This document shows, one piece after another, positions 1 through 7,898 of a stretch of 64,000 nucleotides of DNA. A program made the translations under genes and the position numbers. The DNA is from Paracoccus sediminis (GTDB lineage Bacteria > Pseudomonadota > Alphaproteobacteria > Rhodobacterales > Rhodobacteraceae), in assembly GCF_900188295.1 (NCBI RefSeq), contig NZ_FZNM01000016.1:1-64000 (forward strand), in the 5' to 3' direction. Each line of letters opens with the position of its first letter. Position 1 is the stretch's first letter. The notes under the pieces were generated by a model, which saw nothing but the letters and a program-made list of their open reading frames with translations, did not search any database and was not told the DNA's origin.

Positions 1-159
1 GTCTTCGGCGATGCCAAGATGACCACCGCATTGCTCGACCGCCTTACCCACCGCTGCCACATCCTGGAGACCGGAAACGACAGCTTCCGCTTCAAGGCAA
101 GCTCAGCCGCAGCAGCGCGCCAGAAGAAGGAGAACAATCACGCCTTGACCACTGAATGA
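1..159 (+). CDS. istB: IS21-family helper ATPase IstB, C-terminal fragment (cut by window edge)
   Basis: The frame opening at base 1 gives 52 residues ([20 protein letters not shown]...) ending in TGA at 157-159. The segment [20 protein letters not shown] is the typical C-terminal end of IstB, the AAA+ ATPase that assists the IstA transposase of IS21 elements. The Walker motifs lie outside the window. It is followed by repeated terminal motifs, as expected at the right end of such an element. The family assignment is firm; whether the element is intact cannot be seen. Confidence 0.85.
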   Translation, partial: VFGDAKMTTALLDRLTHRCHILETGNDSFRFKASSAAAARQKKENNHALTTE

Positions 160-231
160 CCGGAAATCCATAGTCAGAGGTGGCTCACTTCTCGATGGAA
201 ATGCCGGCTCAGTTCTGGGTGGAAATCAACA
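1..231 (+). mobile_element. Right end of an IS21-family insertion sequence
   Basis: After istB come two directly repeated terminal motifs, 182-202 and 206-226, both of the form GGCTCA-TTCT-GTGGAAAT with few differences, and the element appears to end in CA at 230-231. Multiple terminal repeats of about 20 bp are typical of IS21 ends and bind IstA. The base to the right resumes a DUF927 reading frame, so the element sits inside that gene. The left end and target duplication lie outside the window. Confidence 0.75.
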
Positions 232-1081
232 CTGGAGAATTCCAGACACTCTGGGCTGATTGCAGCAACAGGGATTTGCCAGAACCAGGTCCACCGTAGA
301 AATTCAAACCCACTGTTTCCATCTCCGCCAGGTCAAGAAGCGGACCCGCAAAACTTGCGGAGAGAGCTACCATCAGAAGCGGATTCCCCTGGGCATAGGC
401 GGCGACGCCGCTTGACCAGCCTGGGAGAGATCCCGCCCTCGGCAAGGGTGAGGCGTGGAGCAGCGCAAGGTTGGGCACGGCATCCACGTCTTTCGCGACA
501 ACCCGGCCATCGGGCTGAACGAAGACACGATCGCACTCCGGCAGAGAGACCCAGCCAGCGCGGTCGAGGCGCCATCCCAGGGGTGGTTGAGGCCGTGCTG
601 TCCATGTCCTCAGGAGTTCAAGGAATTCCTTGGGCGAAACGTGGATCGGAAATCCAAGTCCCGTCAGCCTCCTTGCAAAGCCGGAACCGGAAGCAAGTTC
701 CGCCATGTCGCAAAAGGTGGATTTCAACTGGCCGGACAGGTCCAGAAATTCGAAAAGGATTGCGTAGCCGTCACCGGTCGCCGGGCGACGAAGCGTGAGA
801 ACGGGAAGGATCAGGCCACAGACCGGCTTCGGGCTGGAGAAGAAATGAATGGTTTCCTTGTCGGCATCCACATCAAGGTTGCCGGGAAGAGTTGCCTGGA
901 TCCGGGCCGCCAGGGCATGACGAGCATCATTTTTGTCACCATCGGACTCAGCCTTCTCTTTCGGGATGCAGGCCGGGGGAGGATGCCGGGCGAGCCGGGA
1001 GGTGGCCGAATCCGCGCTGATTAGAGGATTATCAACGGGCTTTCCGTCTTGCTGGTCACCCTCAAGAAACCGATCATCCAT
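232..1081 (-). pseudogene. DUF927-type ATPase gene, C-terminus cut off by IS21
   Basis: The product starts at MDDRFLEGDQ (ATG at 1081) and runs about 283 residues before entering the IS21 end. The second half carries the DUF927 signature: LGWRLDRAGWVSLPE, then a GWSSGVAAYAQGNPLL region, then a Walker A P-loop GGPGSGKS near the break. DUF927 proteins are superfamily helicase/primase-like ATPases found on plasmids, phages and integrative elements. Everything after the P-loop (Walker B and the rest) is missing here, so the gene is almost certainly inactive. The alternative upstream start at 1129 is less likely. Confidence 0.75.
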
Positions 1082-1426
1082 TGCTGCTACTCTCCTGTTC
1101 TTCTGCTCGACCGGCGACAGAAATATCAACCCCTGAACTCCGGAATTACGACATGGGGTGGTTGCGGAAGGGCGCGAAACTCCCTGTTAAAATGTTAAAA
1201 TATGTACACCAAACCGACTTATAATAAATCACTGCGCAGCCTAAAAGCAATACTCTCGGCATGAAGACGAGGCTAGTCGTCTGACAAACAGTTTTCCCAA
1301 AAGTTATTTTTATTAGTTATGGAAATTATTTTAAAAATTGATTTGCGGTTATTTTAAGATAGTTTGGTGATTTTCATTTTAGAGTGACGCCCTGTAACGG
1401 CTCCAGGCTGATGACTGGTCGTAGCG
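1082..1426. other. AT-rich gap without a convincing gene
   Basis: About 345 bases between the DUF927 remnant and the region downstream of the relaxase gene. 1190-1380 is strongly AT-rich compared with the surroundings, with runs of T and A, and could hold promoter or replication/transfer functions. I see no ORF, tRNA or clear repeat family in it. Confidence 0.4.
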
Positions 1427-1660
1427 TCAGCAATCTCTCTCTGGGTCAGACGCGCGCCGGTTGATGCGGACAGGCATGTCAGGAACGGTGCTCAGCAGCC
1501 GGCCCGGACGGCACCCCAGCAGAATATCCAGTTCAGCGCAGATGGTCTGGTATTGGGAACGCCCTCCCGACTGCTGTCGTGTCAGGCGCTTCAACCTTCT
1601 TCTTGCTTCTGAGACCGTAAATCTGTCGGACTGTCGGACTGTTGGACCGCAGCCGCACAA
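1427..1660 (-). CDS. Small hypothetical protein downstream of the relaxase
   Basis: A 77-codon frame starting at TTG 1660, 30 bases after the relaxase stop and on the same strand. The middle (FTVSEARRRLKRLTRQQ) is basic and helical in character, then YQTICAELDILLG. No domain is recognised. Its start overlaps the octamer repeats at 1623-1646 and has no good ribosome site, so it may not be a real gene. Confidence 0.25.
   Translation of the reverse strand: MCGCGPTVRQSDRFTVSEARRRLKRLTRQQSGGRSQYQTICAELDILLGCRPGRLLSTVPDMPVRINRRASDPERDC
1623..1646. repeat. Three tandem octamers CTGTYGGA
   Basis: CTGTCGGA, CTGTCGGA and CTGTTGGA follow one another exactly at 1623-1630, 1631-1638 and 1639-1646. A related GTCGGAAGAGTTGGACCG lies at about 1697-1715. 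Closely similar octamers (TGTTGGAC twice, then CGGTTGGAC) occur at 9160-9184 inside the FtsH-like gene. The function is unknown. Confidence 0.6.
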
Positions 1661-1690
1661 AGCGGGGCCGCCCCATGCCCATCTGAACGG

Positions 1691-3334
1691 TCAGCCTGTC
1701 GGAAGAGTTGGACCGTCGCTCTGACGGGGCGGTCGTATGGCAGGAAACATGCGCCCGACGTTCCCGTAGTCCTGCTTGGGGAGGATGCCTGCTTCCTTGC
1801 AGTTTGCCGTAAGAGCCACACTCTCCCGCAGGTCGACGTCGTTGCGCTTGATCCAGACCATCAGGCCGTCGGCTGCCCTCTGGAGCTGCGCCTGACGTTT
1901 GCCGGCCGCTTCGATCTCCTGATGCAGTTTGGCTTTCTTTTTCGCAAGCCAGGTGCCCTGCTTTGCGGCCGCCCGGACGACAGGCTTCATCTCGGGCAGA
2001 TCGTATCGCAAGGCGCTCAGATCGTCCGCGATGGGGGCGCCGTCCCGTTCAAGCAGCGTCCCGGCCACCAGTTCATGGGTGATGGCGATCAAGGCCTTCC
2101 CGACATCCACCGCTCGCCGCTGGCTCAGCATAGCCTCAGCGGAGGCTTCGTCCCGGTCCTGGATGGCCTTGTCGACTTCCTTCGTCAACTCTTCGGCAGT
2201 GCGGCGCAGCCTCTCGCAGTCATCGAGAGCGGCTTGACGCTCCTGCTTGGCGGCATCCCGGCCCGCAAGGGTTTTCGCCAGCTGCTCGCCCGCCTGGTCC
2301 GCGCGGACGGTTTCCTGTTCGGCGCGATGGGTCTGGGCATCCGCCTGTCGCCGTGCGGCTTCGGCCCGTCCTGTCTCTTGAACGACGGCCGCCTGCGTCC
2401 TCTCGATGTGCGCGTCCATCTCGACCGCCCTTTCGTTCTTGAGGCGCAGTTCCTCATCAAGCTCCACCAGGGCGAGCCTCTTCTCCTTGAGCCTTTCGTC
2501 GGCGGCGCGCTCTTCCTCCTGCTTGGCCGCAGACCGGTCATTGAGCGACGCAAGGGTTTCGGTGGCAGTTGCGATCTGGCCCTCAATCTTGCCATGCTGC
2601 GCTGCAAGAGCGGCCCCTTGTTCGGTCAGTGTGGCCAGTTCCGCGCGCTTCCTGGAAAGATCCCCGGGCAGTTCGCGCTGCAACTGCCGGACGGATTTGT
2701 GGATCACCTCGGAGAAGGAAGCGCCCGCCGCCAAGCGGTCACCGTATCGGCGGCCGCGCTCAATGCCCGCGCAATGCTGGGCGATGACCTCGGCGGCCAG
2801 GCTCTGCAACTCGGCCATGACCGCAGGTCTGGTGGTTGTCGAAAGCGGCTGACCGTCCAGATCAACGGCGGCAAGAACGAAATGGGCGTGGATCGTGGCC
2901 TCGTCGCCGTGGATCTCCAGGCCATGAAGCGTTGTCTTCAAGTGAACGGCAATGGCCTGTGCCAGTTCCCGGAAAGCAGCGTCCTGCTGCTCGGGGGTCA
3001 GGGTCTCGAAAAGCTGCGCGGCTTCATGGCCAAAGCCGATGATGCCTCGCGTCGCCACTGCGGCGTTGGACTTCATGCGCCGTTTGACGGTGCGCTGGTC
3101 CCGTCGCGCCGCGCAGACGGCCCGCAGATCGGCGGGTTTCGCATATTCGATCAGGGTTCGGTTACGGTCGCGGCGCGCGGCATCCACATATTTCGGCTGG
3201 GCTCCGATTCGCAGATCGTGGCGCTTCTGCCCTGAATAGACCTTGCTACTGGCCGCCCCCAGGCGAATGATAACCGCCCGGGGATTTCCGTTTTTCACAT
3301 TATCCATAAGGATATTCTTGGCGTCGTCAGGCAT
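1691..3334 (-). CDS. MobV-type relaxase (Pre/Mob plasmid mobilisation protein)
   Basis: 547 residues. The N-terminal half has the MobV three-histidine motif HGDEATIHAHF at about residues 142-152, which coordinates the metal used for nicking at oriT, and an upstream DRNRTL segment matching the conserved Asn region. From about residue 225 the protein is a long Glu/Ala/Arg-rich coiled coil, as is common in this family. Such enzymes nick one strand at oriT and pilot the plasmid into a recipient using another element's transfer machinery. No conjugation genes are seen, so the plasmid is probably mobilisable rather than self-transmissible. The start at 3334 has a weak ribosome site. Confidence 0.8.
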   Translation of the reverse strand: MPDDAKNILMDNVKNGNPRAVIIRLGAASSKVYSGQKRHDLRIGAQPKYVDAARRDRNRTLIEYAKPADLRAVCAARRDQRTVKRRMKSNAAVATRGIIGFGHEAAQLFETLTPEQQDAAFRELAQAIAVHLKTTLHGLEIHGDEATIHAHFVLAAVDLDGQPLSTTTRPAVMAELQSLAAEVIAQHCAGIERGRRYGDRLAAGASFSEVIHKSVRQLQRELPGDLSRKRAELATLTEQGAALAAQHGKIEGQIATATETLASLNDRSAAKQEEERAADERLKEKRLALVELDEELRLKNERAVEMDAHIERTQAAVVQETGRAEAARRQADAQTHRAEQETVRADQAGEQLAKTLAGRDAAKQERQAALDDCERLRRTAEELTKEVDKAIQDRDEASAEAMLSQRRAVDVGKALIAITHELVAGTLLERDGAPIADDLSALRYDLPEMKPVVRAAAKQGTWLAKKKAKLHQEIEAAGKRQAQLQRAADGLMVWIKRNDVDLRESVALTANCKEAGILPKQDYGNVGRMFPAIRPPRQSDGPTLPTG

Positions 3335-3339
3335 TTTAT

Positions 3340-3665
3340 GTCATAACCTACTAGTGATAGTATTTCCCCGCCATTCGGGTAAGGAGGACTATCTTCCGCT
3401 GCAAAGAAAAAGTCTCCACCTGTTTTCCCCCAGTGTCCGGTGCGGGACGTCATGCGAACGAATTAATACCTAAAAAACATTCCGATCTGGAAATGGCCGC
3501 TGTCGGAACTCTGCACCGCGAGCAGGGAGCCTGGCACCCTAATATCGTTCCTATGCCACTGATGCCTCATCAACCGCATAGATTGCTATTATAATAGTTC
3601 TGCTCCAGAGGGGGCAGGCCCCTCGGCTGGATAATAGTATACTATTGTAATAGTATTCTATTATG
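3340..3665. other. Upstream region of the relaxase gene: candidate oriT/operator with AT-rich palindromes
   Basis: No gene. The segment 3585-3665 carries repeated TAATAGT/ACTATT elements, including the perfect 14-bp palindrome AATAGTATACTATT at about 3634-3647 and further copies around 3590 and 3650-3664. Near the gene, 3347-3362 contains ACTAGTGATAGT, and 3369-3384 a small CCCG/CGGG hairpin. oriT of MobV plasmids usually lies just upstream of the mob gene, and mob genes are autoregulated there, so both roles are possible. No known nick sequence was matched. Confidence 0.4.
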
Positions 3666-3687
3666 CTATCATCTTCTGATCTTCGTT

Positions 3688-3990
3688 TTAATGCGGACTG
3701 CCGCAGCGATAGAAGTCCTCATAGGTGTCCTTCCGGGTATTGTCGTAGTCGATGCAGAGCCCGGCCGCGTCGATCTGATCCTTGAGGATCTCGGCCTCCT
3801 TGCAGGCGCCGAAATGGCTGCCGTCGGCGCGCATGTCGGCGCAGCGCGTGAAGGCCGCCACGAAGTCCTTGGCCAGGCGCATCTCCTTGCGGCTGAGCGG
3901 TCCACCCGGGAACAGCGTGATGGCGGCGCTCACGGCGATCAGGAGGATGGCGGCACCGGCGGCCGTGATCAGGATGCGCTTGCGGGTCAT
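3688..3990 (-). CDS. Hypothetical membrane-anchored or exported small protein
   Basis: 100 residues. An N-terminal basic stretch MTRKR is followed by a hydrophobic segment of about 20 residues (ILITAAGAAILLIAVSAAI), then a polar domain with four cysteines (RCADMR, GACKEAE, GLCIDY, YRCGS) that could form disulphides outside the cytoplasm. It is the last of three consecutive minus-strand genes for exported proteins (3688-6666). No family is recognised. AT-rich palindromes lie just beyond its 3' end. Confidence 0.6.
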   Translation of the reverse strand: MTRKRILITAAGAAILLIAVSAAITLFPGGPLSRKEMRLAKDFVAAFTRCADMRADGSHFGACKEAEILKDQIDAAGLCIDYDNTRKDTYEDFYRCGSPH

Positions 3991-4057
3991 GCTTTCTGTC
4001 CTTTCCGAAAGAGGGGGCGGCGGCCTGCCGCCCCGATGCTAGTGTCGCGGGGGCGCC

Positions 4058-4534
4058 TTAACGGCGGATCAGGGCGGCAAAGTCCGGAAAGCTGCCGGTC
4101 TCGGTGGCGCGGTAGCCCAGCCTGGCGGCGGCGGCGAAGGGATCCCCGATCGGACCCAGGTCGGGATGGCAGGCGCGCAGATACATGGTGGTGATCAGCG
4201 TGGTGGCGCCCGCCGGGGTGAACAGGTCGAGCGCGGTGTAGCTGGCGTCGCCTGCCATGAAGGCCGGGCGCGTGCCGCTGCAGAACACTTGCACCGGCGA
4301 CGGCTCGCCCCAGTCGAGGCCGCCGGCCGGGGTGTCGGGATCGCCCGAGACGGCCTGGCGCAGGGTGACCAGCACCAGGTCGCCGGGCACGGCGGCGCTG
4401 CCCTGGCCGACGACCTGGCGCGAGGTCTGGTCGTAATGGATGCATTCGCCCATCTGGCAGCGGGCCAGATAAGGCTCGGCCTGGGCGAGGGCGGCAGGCA
4501 GGACGAGGGCGCCGGCAAGGAGGAAGGGCTTCAT
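4058..4534 (-). CDS. Hypothetical secreted protein
   Basis: 158 residues from the ATG at 4534, chosen because GGAG lies 6 bases upstream and a good signal peptide follows (MKPFLLAGALVLPAALAQA, cleavage after AQA). The mature part has paired cysteines (RCQMGEC, FCSGT, RACHPD) and a CIHYDQTSRQVVGQG segment. No known family. It lies between two other exported-protein genes on the same strand and probably shares their operon. Confidence 0.65.
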   Translation of the reverse strand: MKPFLLAGALVLPAALAQAEPYLARCQMGECIHYDQTSRQVVGQGSAAVPGDLVLVTLRQAVSGDPDTPAGGLDWGEPSPVQVFCSGTRPAFMAGDASYTALDLFTPAGATTLITTMYLRACHPDLGPIGDPFAAAARLGYRATETGSFPDFAALIRR

Positions 4535-4596
4535 GGGTATCTCCACAATCAAAAAAGGTCTTCGGGTTAAGTCTTCGAAAAGGGCAGGCAGGAAGA

Positions 4597-6666
4597 TCAG
4601 TCTACGCAGCGGTCGGGATGGCCAAGGCAGAGATCCAGCGTGGCGGGCGCGTCGCGCAGCGGACCCGGCTCAAGCGCGATCTCGGTGAGGCGCCAGACGC
4701 CCGGCGCCCCGGCCGGCGCAAGGGTGCCGGTCAGGGTCTGCACGCCGCTTTTCCCCTGGGCCTGAAGGCCGACCTCGTAGCGCGTATCCCGGAACAGCCC
4801 GCCATGCCGGGTCAGCGTTGCGGCGGCCGGCAGGTGGCAAAGGAGCCTGCGCAGCGGCAGAAGGCCCTTCTCTCCCAGGTCGAGTTGCGCGTCGCGCAAA
4901 TCATCGTCCGCCTTGGCCTCCTCGTAGAGGCGGGCACAGTGGGTCTCGCCGTGCTGTGCCTGGAACGCTGCGGACAGCTCCTGACACTGACCGTGAAGGC
5001 CGGTGAGTAGTGGCGCCTCCGGGTAGCGGGTGCAGTTGAGCAGCACCGCCGTATCTGGGCTGCCCGGTTCGAGGCCGGCATAGGCCGCCGCCAGGCGCTC
5101 GGCCTCCGCCGCCAGCACCCGGGCGCGCTTGTCGGCCACCCGCGCTTCGGCCTCCTGCGCGGCGGCGTTCAACTCGGCCACGGCCGCGTCAAAGGCGGCG
5201 CCTGCCGGGCGCGGCCCGAAGTCCGGCAGGACCGCGTAGCCGTCGGTCGCCAGGGCATCTTCATAGCTCTCGCCCGCCGCCTCGGCGCGCGCCGCTTTCT
5301 CGGCGATCCGGGCCATGCCGACGCGGGTCAGATGCGCAGCAGCGATGTCCTCGCAGGCTCTGGTGATGCGCGCGGCGACCATGGTGTCCATGCCGGCCAT
5401 GACGGCGCCGATGCGGCGCGCGCAGTGGCTGGTGACCGCTGGGATGTCAGACTCATCCGCGACACCCTGGGCCAGTTCCTCCGCCAGCACCGGGACCGCG
5501 TTCTCGAGGAGGCGCGCCGTGGCTGGCCGCAGGACCCGGTCGATCTCCTCGCGTGAAAGACCGGCGTCGCGCAGCGTCGACGGATCGACGGTGAGCCAGT
5601 TGGCCGCGCGATAGGCATCAACGGTGACCGGCGTGGCGGCCAGGGTGGCGACGGTCGCGCGCAGCTTGTCCATGCCGGCGATGCGCGCCTCGATCCGGGG
5701 CCAGGCCTGTGCCGCCAGCGTCTCATACCGATCGTCGGCGCAGGACTGCGACAGATCCATGGTGGTCTCGGCGAACTCGCGCGTCCAGTGCTGGACCGGC
5801 ACGCCCGAGGCGATCTCGAGCAAGGTTTCCTCGCCGACCCTGCTGAAGGTCGGCGACATCATGTTGGTGCTAACGCCGTCCACGGTCGCGCAAATCCGCG
5901 CAGGATCGGTCTCGGCCATGGCAGACATGTCGCGGCCCGCTACCATCAGCGCCAGGGCACGGGTGTCCTGCAGTTCGGTCAGGAGTTCCGCGTCAGCCCG
6001 GTCGCGGCTGGCGCGCCAGGCGTCACGCAGCTCAGGCAACAGTGCCGCCGCCTCGTCGCCCTCGATCTCGCCGGCGAGGGCACGGGCACGCTCGACCATG
6101 CGGCTGCCCATCGTCTTCAGCCCGTCCTGAACCGCCCGGCGCTTGCCCTGCTGGTCCAAGGGCGGCAGGAGGACCGGCGGGGGCAGGGCCTCGGCGGCGG
6201 CGCGCGCGGCCGCCACGGCGGCGGGGGTGGGCGCGTCCGCCTCCAGCATGGCAAGCACGGCGTCGTAGCGGGCCTGGGGCACCTTGGCGGGCGCAAACCT
6301 AAAGGCCTCGCAGCCCGGCAGGGGAGCGCCATCGAAGCCCAGCAGCTGCAGTTCCGGGGCGTCGCTTTCCAGGCCGCTCACCTGACCCTTCGGGTAGTTC
6401 GCAAGCTGGTCCAGCACAACGCTTTGCCCTTCGAGGAACTCCGCAGGCAAGTGCCAGTCTCGTCCCGAGATGCGGTTGTCCTGCCCGCGCCAGAAGAGAC
6501 GAATGTTCGGTTCGTCATTGGGCGCGACGCGCAGCTCCAGGACATGGCTGCGGCCGTCGCAGGTGACAGACTGCGAGGTGTAGTAGCGGGCCTCGTCGGC
6601 AAGCGCGGGGGTGGCAAGAGACAGGATGGCGACGGAGCCGAGGAGGGCGGTGACAGATCGAGTCAT
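4597..6666 (-). CDS. Large hypothetical periplasmic protein
   Basis: 689 residues from the ATG at 6666, followed by a clear signal peptide (MTRSVTALLGSVAILSLATPALA). The mature protein is Ala/Glu/Arg-rich and mostly helical, with scattered cysteines (VTCDGRSH, PARICATVDG, QSCADDRY, SHCARRIG, RACEDIAA, LLNCTRYPE, GQCQELS, HCARLYEE, RLLCHLPA, LDLCLGHPDRCVD) suggesting a disulphide-rich periplasmic scaffold. No known domain was recognised. It is the first gene of a three-gene exported-protein cluster. Confidence 0.65.
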   Translation of the reverse strand: MTRSVTALLGSVAILSLATPALADEARYYTSQSVTCDGRSHVLELRVAPNDEPNIRLFWRGQDNRISGRDWHLPAEFLEGQSVVLDQLANYPKGQVSGLESDAPELQLLGFDGAPLPGCEAFRFAPAKVPQARYDAVLAMLEADAPTPAAVAAARAAAEALPPPVLLPPLDQQGKRRAVQDGLKTMGSRMVERARALAGEIEGDEAAALLPELRDAWRASRDRADAELLTELQDTRALALMVAGRDMSAMAETDPARICATVDGVSTNMMSPTFSRVGEETLLEIASGVPVQHWTREFAETTMDLSQSCADDRYETLAAQAWPRIEARIAGMDKLRATVATLAATPVTVDAYRAANWLTVDPSTLRDAGLSREEIDRVLRPATARLLENAVPVLAEELAQGVADESDIPAVTSHCARRIGAVMAGMDTMVAARITRACEDIAAAHLTRVGMARIAEKAARAEAAGESYEDALATDGYAVLPDFGPRPAGAAFDAAVAELNAAAQEAEARVADKRARVLAAEAERLAAAYAGLEPGSPDTAVLLNCTRYPEAPLLTGLHGQCQELSAAFQAQHGETHCARLYEEAKADDDLRDAQLDLGEKGLLPLRRLLCHLPAAATLTRHGGLFRDTRYEVGLQAQGKSGVQTLTGTLAPAGAPGVWRLTEIALEPGPLRDAPATLDLCLGHPDRCVD

Positions 6667-6929
6667 GGGAATTCCTTCTTGTGCGGGCAAGAGCAGCAGG
6701 CAGGCGTGGCAAGTCGTGGGAGGGCAGGGTGCGGGTGCCGCGGACGGGGCCCTGAATCCCTGGCGTGCCGGACATCTGGGACGCCGATGAGATCAGGGCC
6801 TGTCAAACGGGAACACCGGCTGGAGATGTTCAAGGGTCAGGCAATCTCCGGGGAATGAAATGTAAATATCCCAAAATGGGATAATACTGAAATAGGATTA
6901 TTGGCGCAAGCGAAAGCAAAGGCTTGCGC

Positions 6930-7175
6930 ATGCCCCGTTCCCTCCGGTCCCTGCTCCATTTGTCGATGATGACCGTTCTTCGGCAGGAGCGGACACGCCG
7001 GAACCTCACACAAACCGATCTGGCCGGGCGCCTGCACCGGGCGCAGTCATATGTGGCCAAGGTCGAGACGGGCGAACGCCGGCTGGATGTGGTCGAGTTC
7101 GTCGAATATGCCCGTGCCATCGGGGTGGAGCCGGCACGCCTCCTCGCGCTGATCCTGGAAGGCGAGCACGGGTAG
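6930..7175 (+). CDS. XRE-family helix-turn-helix regulator
   Basis: 81 residues from the ATG at 6930. The segment LRQERTRRNLTQTDLAGRLH followed by RAQSYVAKVETGERRLDVVE is a textbook Cro/CI-type helix-turn-helix, with the QSYVAKVE recognition helix and the conserved ETGERR turn. It has no effector domain, so it is probably a small dimeric repressor. It is divergent from the exported-protein genes, and the AT-rich stretch 6858-6905 between them probably holds both promoters. Confidence 0.8.
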   Translation: MPRSLRSLLHLSMMTVLRQERTRRNLTQTDLAGRLHRAQSYVAKVETGERRLDVVEFVEYARAIGVEPARLLALILEGEHG

Positions 7176-7604
7176 GGGATGAACCTGAAGGTCAATTTGC
7201 GGTTCATGATGTGCCTCTAGCAGCTGTATGGGTTCTTTCCAAATCGCCCGCGTCAGGTTCGATAACGCGCTCGGCGCAAGGGCTGGCGATGAGGTCGTAT
7301 AGTCAGATGTGGCCGATCTTCCTGGCGGGCGGGCCTGCGATCGGGCAAGGCCTTTCCCGAGAGCCGCGCTGCCGATTGGATCCCGTTTCCGGCCCACGTC
7401 CCGTGCGACAGCCGCCGACCTTGTCCCGAGACGAGGCGCCTGCGTCCCCCGCCGGTGTTCTTGCTCATCTCCCCGGAAAAAATCTTCTGACGAACACAAA
7501 TCTTGGAACTTTTGCCGTTCTCTGTTTTTGGCAATGTTCCTTGAAGAAAGCTCTTCCAGAGGAGCGGATCGGCAGGGTCGTGACCAAAAACCTCGCCAGA
7601 CCGC
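7176..7604. other. Gap with no recognised gene
   Basis: About 430 bases between the XRE gene and the small ORF downstream of the FtsH-like protease. Several overlapping frames are open, but their products are Arg/Pro/Ser-rich like non-coding shadows of GC-rich DNA. No RNA gene, terminator or repeat was identified with confidence. Confidence 0.4.
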
Positions 7605-7898
7605 TCAAGGAAGGCCTTTTTGCGCCTGGAAGAGGAATTGGATCCTTCCGGGGCGGATGACCCCACAGGTCTTGAAAGGGCCGTGACCGTGATCCTTAAC
7701 CCCCTGCGCCCCATGGCCACGGCCTGCTGATGGGGCGCTCCGCCGGACGGGGCAGGGGGGTCGCGGGCCGGGGTAGCGCCGGAGTTGCCGCCCAGTCCCT
7801 GCGGCGGCCAGGAAGAGGAGATCGAGGATCTTGTCCACGACCGCCGCCTCGTCGCGCACCTCAGCCAGGCGCGCCGGTAGGTCCGTCTCACGGCTCAT
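7605..7898 (-). CDS. Small ORF overlapping the 3' end of the FtsH-like gene
   Basis: 97 codons from the ATG at 7898, overlapping the protease stop codon by 11 bases, which suggests translational coupling. The first 35 residues (MSRETDLPARLAEVRDEAAV...ILDLLFLAAAG) look like a genuine amphipathic helix protein. The rest is Pro/Arg/Gly-rich and looks out of frame, so the gene may be frameshifted or truncated after about residue 35. Function unknown. Confidence 0.4.
   Translation of the reverse strand: MSRETDLPARLAEVRDEAAVVDKILDLLFLAAAGTGRQLRRYPGPRPPCPVRRSAPSAGRGHGAQGVKDHGHGPFKTCGVIRPGRIQFLFQAQKGLP

Noticed and set aside
1922..3235. 437-codon plus-strand frame opposite the relaxase gene
   Set aside because: Its product is a low-information antisense shadow; the minus strand has the MobV motif.
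5788..6858. 356-codon plus-strand frame opposite the exported-protein gene
   Set aside because: Gly/Arg/His-rich antisense shadow; the minus strand has a signal peptide and a ribosome site.
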